From: Thermoleophilia bacterium
Lineage (GTDB): Bacteria > Actinomycetota > Thermoleophilia > Gaiellales > SKUG01
Direction: 5' to 3'
Length of the DNA stretch: 25,311 nt
Assembly: GCA_025964455.1 (NCBI GenBank)
Contig: JAOPYU010000243.1
Coordinates: 1 to 25,311, forward strand
Every line of letters starts with the position of its first letter. Position 1 is the first letter of the stretch. Under the pieces are notes generated by a model that searched no databases, had not been told where the DNA came from, and saw only the letters and a program-made list of their open reading frames with translations. The translations under genes were made by a program, and so were the position numbers. This document shows, in pieces, positions 21,416-25,311 of the stretch.

Positions 21416-22909
21416 GTGAGCGATCCTTCCGCATACTCAGAACTGGTCCCGGATTCGACGTGGGTCGGTGATCCGGCCGGCCTCAGTGTCTCGGGCCTCA
21501 CCTTCGACACGCGTCGGGTCGAGTCGGGCGCCTGCTTCTTCTGCGTGCCAGGCGCATCGCACGACGGGCACGACTTCGCCGCCGAGGCAGTCGCTGCCGG
21601 CGCGTCCATGCTCGTCGTGGAGCGGCGCGTCGACGGCGTCGACGTGCCACAGCTGGTGGTGCCGAGCGTGCGGGCCGCGATGGGTCCGATCGCCGACCAC
21701 CACTTCGGTGCGCCGAGCCGTGCACTCGACGTGTTCGGCGTGACCGGCACCAACGGCAAGACCACCACCACCTTCCTGCTGCGCGCCATGCTGGCTGCGG
21801 CGGGGCGCACGTCCGGCATGGTCGGCACGACTGGCGTGGTCGTCGGCGGCGAGGATCGCGAGACGGGCTTCACCACGCCCGAATCGCTCGACCTGCACGG
21901 GCTGCTGCGCGACATGGTCGATGCCGGGGATGATTCGGCTGCGATCGAGGTCAGCTCGCACGCGCTCGACCAGAAGCGCATCACCAACGTCCGGTTCGCA
22001 GCGGTCGGGTTCACCAACCTGACGCGCGACCACCTCGACTACCACAAGAGCTTCGAGGCCTACTACCAGGCCAAGCGCCTGCTGTTCGTCGAGCCCGGCC
22101 CGGAGGGCCAGCACTGGCCCGCCGCGATCAACTGCGACGACGAGTGGGGCAGCCGGCTCTTCGACGAGCTCGTGCACGCCGAGCGAGACGACGTCCCCGT
22201 GTGGGGCTGGACTCTCCGCGAGATGGCGCGTGCCTCGGTGAGTGCCAGCTTCGCGCTGCTGCCCGACGGCGCCTCGATCAAGGTCGAGAGCCCGGTCGGC
22301 GACTTCCACCTCAAGTCCTACCTGCGCGGGCGCTTCAACGTCGAGAACGTGCTGACCGCAGCGACCATGGCCCTGCTCGCAGGGCTGACGCCCGCCGACG
22401 TGCAGGCCGGGCTGGATCGCGTGAAGGGCGTGCGCGGCAGGTTCGAGCCGGTCGAGGCGGGCCAGGCATTCACCGTGCTCGTGGACTACGCGCACACGCC
22501 AGATTCGCTCGAGCAGGTGCTGTCGAGCGCGCGGGCGATCTGTGACCGCAACCTGATCGTGGTGTTCGGCTGCGGTGGCGACCGTGACCGGTCCAAGCGA
22601 CCGCTCATGGGCCGCGCCGCATCCAACGGCGCCGACCTCGCGATCGTGACGTCCGACAACCCGCGCAGCGAGGATCCGGAGGCGATCGTCGCCGAGATCC
22701 GGCGCGGGATGCGCGGCGGTGCGGAGGTCGTCGAGGAGCTGGACCGTCGGCGCGCGATCGAGCGTGCCGTGGCCGAGGCTGGTCCCGGCGACGTGGTCGT
22801 GATCGCCGGCAAGGGTCACGAGCAGGGCCAGACGTTCGCCACGGAGACCGTCCCGTTCGACGATGTCACCGTGGTGCGGGAGGCACTCGACGCCGTCGGC
22901 GTCGGTTGA
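21416..22909 (+). CDS. murE: UDP-N-acetylmuramoyl-L-alanyl-D-glutamate--2,6-diaminopimelate ligase
   Basis: The 497-residue product has the three Mur ligase domains: N-terminal substrate domain (SGLTFDTRRVESGACFF), central ATPase with GTNGKTT (111-117) and EVSSHALDQKR, and C-terminal domain with DYAHTPDSLEQ and GCGGDRDRSKRP. The DNPR motif at 414-417 specifies meso-diaminopimelate instead of lysine, so the cell wall is DAP-type. It adds the third residue of the peptidoglycan stem peptide in the cytoplasm. It starts with GTG 21416 right after a -10-like box. murF follows after 7 bases. Unlike the common dcw order, ftsI is not directly upstream; HU and a terminator are. Confidence 0.97.
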   Translation: MSDPSAYSELVPDSTWVGDPAGLSVSGLTFDTRRVESGACFFCVPGASHDGHDFAAEAVAAGASMLVVERRVDGVDVPQLVVPSVRAAMGPIADHHFGAPSRALDVFGVTGTNGKTTTTFLLRAMLAAAGRTSGMVGTTGVVVGGEDRETGFTTPESLDLHGLLRDMVDAGDDSAAIEVSSHALDQKRITNVRFAAVGFTNLTRDHLDYHKSFEAYYQAKRLLFVEPGPEGQHWPAAINCDDEWGSRLFDELVHAERDDVPVWGWTLREMARASVSASFALLPDGASIKVESPVGDFHLKSYLRGRFNVENVLTAATMALLAGLTPADVQAGLDRVKGVRGRFEPVEAGQAFTVLVDYAHTPDSLEQVLSSARAICDRNLIVVFGCGGDRDRSKRPLMGRAASNGADLAIVTSDNPRSEDPEAIVAEIRRGMRGGAEVVEELDRRRAIERAVAEAGPGDVVVIAGKGHEQGQTFATETVPFDDVTVVREALDAVGVG

Positions 22910-22916
22910 TCGTCCG

Positions 22917-24455
22917 GTGAGCCACGTGCCTTCCTCCCAGCAGCGCTGGACGCTGCTCGACATCGTCGAGTCGCTCGGCGTGGCGGTCTACGGACCCGTC
23001 GCCGGCGATGCCGAGCTTGAGGCGTGCGTCGTGGGTGGTGCACCCGGCGAGCGCGAAGCGAGCGCCGGCGTGGTCATCGATGCGCGCGAGGTGCGCCCCG
23101 GCGACCTGTTCGTGGCGCTGCAGGGCACCCGCTCGCACGGCCTGGAGCATGCAGCCCAGGCCTTCGAGCGCGGCGCGAGCGCGGTCCTCGCCGGCACCGA
23201 CCTCGAGGTCGAGGACGATCGCTGGAGCGAGCTGCTCGCCCAGGCGGCCGAGCTGGGGCCGGTCCTCGTGGCGACCGACTGCGACGGACGCACCGCGCTG
23301 GGTCGCCTCGCGCGCGCCTGGCGGCGTCGCGCCCGCTGGCAGGTCGTCGGCATCACCGGCTCCAGCGGCAAGACGAGCACCAAGGACCTGCTCGCCGCGA
23401 TCCTCGAGCGTTCCGGCTTCCGCACGCGTGCGTCGCACGCCAACTGGAACAACGAGATCGGCGTGCCACTGACACTGCTCTCGGCCGGCAGTGACATCGA
23501 CGTGGTGATCTGCGAGATGGGCATGCGCGGGCTGGGCCAGGTGGCGTGGCTGTGCGACGTCGCCGACCCAGACATCGGCATCGTCACCACGGCGGGCACC
23601 GCGCACCTGGAGCTGCTCGGCTCCGTCGAGAACATCGTCATTGCCAAGGCGGAGCTGCTGGGAGGCACCTGGCCCGGCGGGGTCGGCATCTTCCCGGGCA
23701 TCCAGTCCGAGCTCGTCGAGGCGGCCGTGCGGGTGCCGGATCGGTTGTTGCCCTTCGGCGTCGGCGAGGCCGAGGCCGACGACGCCGCCGTCCTCGTGAC
23801 GAGCGTGGAGCGCACCGACACGGGCATCGCCGGCACCATCGACCTGATGGGCGAAGAGCTCGAGTTCCGGATCCCGCTCCACGGCATCCACCAGGCCCGC
23901 AACCTGGCAGCGGCCGCTGCGGCGCTCGTCTCCCTGCGCGGCTCGGCCTCGCTGCTCGCCGACGATGCGCTGCAGCTCGATGACGCCGACATCGCACGGT
24001 TCACTGCAGGCCGCGGCGAGCGCCACCAGCTCGGCGGGGGCGGCTATGTGATCGCCGACGCCTACAACGCCAATCCCGAGTCGATGGCAGCTGCGCTCGC
24101 GGAGCTCGCTGCCGCGAACGGCACGCGCCGGATCGCGGTCCTGGGTCGCATGGCGGAGCTCGGACGCCTCGCCCCGCGCCTGCACGGCAACGTGGGCGCC
24201 GCCGCGGCGACGCTGGACGCGGTGGAGGAGCTGGTGGTCGTCGGCGAGGGCGACGACGTCGAGGCGCTGGCCAAGGCGTGGCACAAGTCCCGCGGCACGA
24301 AGCCGACGCGTTTCAAGGACGTGGAGGCGGCGCTCGATGCCGCGGGCGACTGGTGTCGCCCCGATGACGTCGTCCTCGTGAAGGCATCCAACTCGTCGGG
24401 GCTCGGCAGGCTCGTCGACGGGCTCGTCGAACGCATGGCTGGAGGTCGACCGTGA
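22917..24455 (+). CDS. murF: UDP-N-acetylmuramoyl-tripeptide--D-alanyl-D-alanine ligase
   Basis: GTG 22917, 7 bases after the murE stop, gives 512 residues, somewhat long for MurF. The N-terminal domain includes DAREVRPGDLFVALQGTRSHGLEHAAQAFERGA. The ATP loop is GITGSSGKTSTKDLL (145-159), followed by ASHANWNNEIGVPLTLL and EMGMRGLGQV, then C-terminal ADAYNANPESMAAAL and VLGRMAELG, all MurF hallmarks. It attaches D-Ala-D-Ala to the UDP-MurNAc-tripeptide in the cytoplasm. The ribosome site is weak, so coupling to murE is likely. A second in-frame GTG at 22926 is an alternative start. Its stop overlaps the mraY start. Confidence 0.96.
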   Translation: MSHVPSSQQRWTLLDIVESLGVAVYGPVAGDAELEACVVGGAPGEREASAGVVIDAREVRPGDLFVALQGTRSHGLEHAAQAFERGASAVLAGTDLEVEDDRWSELLAQAAELGPVLVATDCDGRTALGRLARAWRRRARWQVVGITGSSGKTSTKDLLAAILERSGFRTRASHANWNNEIGVPLTLLSAGSDIDVVICEMGMRGLGQVAWLCDVADPDIGIVTTAGTAHLELLGSVENIVIAKAELLGGTWPGGVGIFPGIQSELVEAAVRVPDRLLPFGVGEAEADDAAVLVTSVERTDTGIAGTIDLMGEELEFRIPLHGIHQARNLAAAAAALVSLRGSASLLADDALQLDDADIARFTAGRGERHQLGGGGYVIADAYNANPESMAAALAELAAANGTRRIAVLGRMAELGRLAPRLHGNVGAAAATLDAVEELVVVGEGDDVEALAKAWHKSRGTKPTRFKDVEAALDAAGDWCRPDDVVLVKASNSSGLGRLVDGLVERMAGGRP

Positions 24456-25311
24456 CCCGAATGCTCCTCGCCGGCACGTTGGCCGCGCTCTTCGTCATCG
24501 TCATCGGCCCGCTGTTCATCGCGTGGGCGCGGCGGCGCGAGTTCGGCCAGGAGGTCCGCGACGACGGCCCCCAGGCGCATCGCGTCACCAAGCAGGGCAC
24601 GCCGACGATGGGCGGGCTGCTCATCCTCGCGGGCATGAGCGTGCCCTACTGGCTCGTCGGGCGCGAGCACACGCAGTTCGGCCTCGTCGTGTGGGCGACG
24701 ATGATGATGTGCGCCGGCATGGGCTTCTGGGACGACGCGATGAAGGTCGTCAATCGCCGCTCGCTCGGCATCAACGCCAAGGCCAAGATGCTGATCCTCG
24801 TGGGCATCACGATCTTCCTCGGCTACATGAGCACCGAGGTGCTCGAGGTCACCACGCTCCTGGAGATCCCGTTCACGAGCAACAGCGCCGGGTCGAACGC
24901 CATCACCATCGACCTGCAGTGGGGCTGGTACGTGCTGCTGTTCTTCGTGCTGGCGGGCACCTCCAACTGCGTCAACCTCGCCGACGGGCTCGACGGGCTC
25001 GCCGCGACCACGGTGGTCATCGCGCTCACGACCTTCACGGCGATCGCCTTCATCCTCTGGGATCGTCGGCTGGCGGGAATCCCGCCGCTGTCGATCGATG
25101 GTCCCGGCGCGCTCGACATCGCGATCTTCTGTGCAGCGCTCGGTGGTGCGCTCATCGGGTTCCTGTGGTGGAACGCGCACCCGGCCAAGGTCTTCATGGG
25201 CGACACCGGATCGCTGGCGCTCGGCGGCGCACTGGCCGCGCTCGCAGTCGTGCTCAAGGTCGAGCTGCTGCTCGCGATCATCGGTGGCGTGTTCGTCGTC
25301 GAGGGGCTGAG
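24452..25311 (+). CDS. mraY: Phospho-N-acetylmuramoyl-pentapeptide transferase (partial, runs off window)
   Basis: GTG 24452 overlaps the murF TGA (GTGA) with GGAGG upstream. About 286 residues are present before the window ends. MraY signatures are HRVTKQGTPTMGG near the N-terminus, the Asp pair in GFWDDAMKV, NLADGLDGLA, and NAHPAKVFMGDTGSLALGG, which are the catalytic Asp/Mg and UDP-binding loops. Alternating hydrophobic helices fit the ten-segment membrane protein. It transfers phospho-MurNAc-pentapeptide to undecaprenyl phosphate, forming lipid I. The loop with LLEIPFTSNSAGSNAITIDLQ lies between membrane helices. The C-terminal helices are missing because of the window edge. Confidence 0.97.
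   Translation, partial: MTRMLLAGTLAALFVIVIGPLFIAWARRREFGQEVRDDGPQAHRVTKQGTPTMGGLLILAGMSVPYWLVGREHTQFGLVVWATMMMCAGMGFWDDAMKVVNRRSLGINAKAKMLILVGITIFLGYMSTEVLEVTTLLEIPFTSNSAGSNAITIDLQWGWYVLLFFVLAGTSNCVNLADGLDGLAATTVVIALTTFTAIAFILWDRRLAGIPPLSIDGPGALDIAIFCAALGGALIGFLWWNAHPAKVFMGDTGSLALGGALAALAVVLKVELLLAIIGGVFVVEGL

Overview
This is a GC-rich window (roughly 70% G+C by eye) with dense genes, many GTG starts and Shine-Dalgarno sites, so it is bacterial chromosome. The meso-DAP type MurE, the gene mix and the composition suggest an actinomycetote. A deep, motile lineage such as Thermoleophilia is my inference and is not proven by the sequence.

Layout. (1) 1-1942, minus: a partial unknown protein with a basic low-complexity N-terminus, a coiled coil, an HEPTH motif and a C-terminal run of decapeptide repeats that leaves the window. 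(2) 2235-6336, plus: a small unknown gene, then etfB, etfA and an ETF:quinone oxidoreductase, the module that passes acyl-CoA dehydrogenase electrons to the quinone pool. Two tandem hairpins close it. (3) 6555-8617, plus: an HExxH protein and a cytochrome P450. (4) 8614-9807: a GNAT acetyltransferase and two small unknown genes. (5) 9816-15515: three modules, each a small secreted cysteine-containing beta-type protein (a, b, c) followed by a membrane-anchored DUF916/WxL-interacting-like partner (A, B, C). b-B-a-A run on the minus strand and c-C on the plus strand, divergent from 13334-13625. (6) 15693-17314: an unknown exported protein, a lytic-transglycosylase-like protein lacking the catalytic Glu, and a coupled small gene. 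(7) 17677-19673: a chemoreceptor with a duplicated HAMP-like module, and CheW. (8) 19917-21300: an HD-domain protein and HU. (9) 21416-25311: murE, murF and mraY (partial), the meso-DAP peptidoglycan precursor pathway.

Main discovery. The three small surface genes are each preceded by the same bipartite element, TCAAG-N14-TGCCGA(C/T)A. It has identical spacing and resembles the sigma-28/FliA/WhiG promoter (TAAA-N15-GCCGATAA). A looser copy with the same spacing precedes the chemoreceptor, and another precedes the exported protein at 15693. I therefore propose a little-described surface system of paired subunit and anchor proteins, expressed with chemotaxis genes by a motility-type sigma factor. 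Strong hairpins between subunit and anchor genes, one of them covering the anchor start codon, would favour many subunits per anchor.
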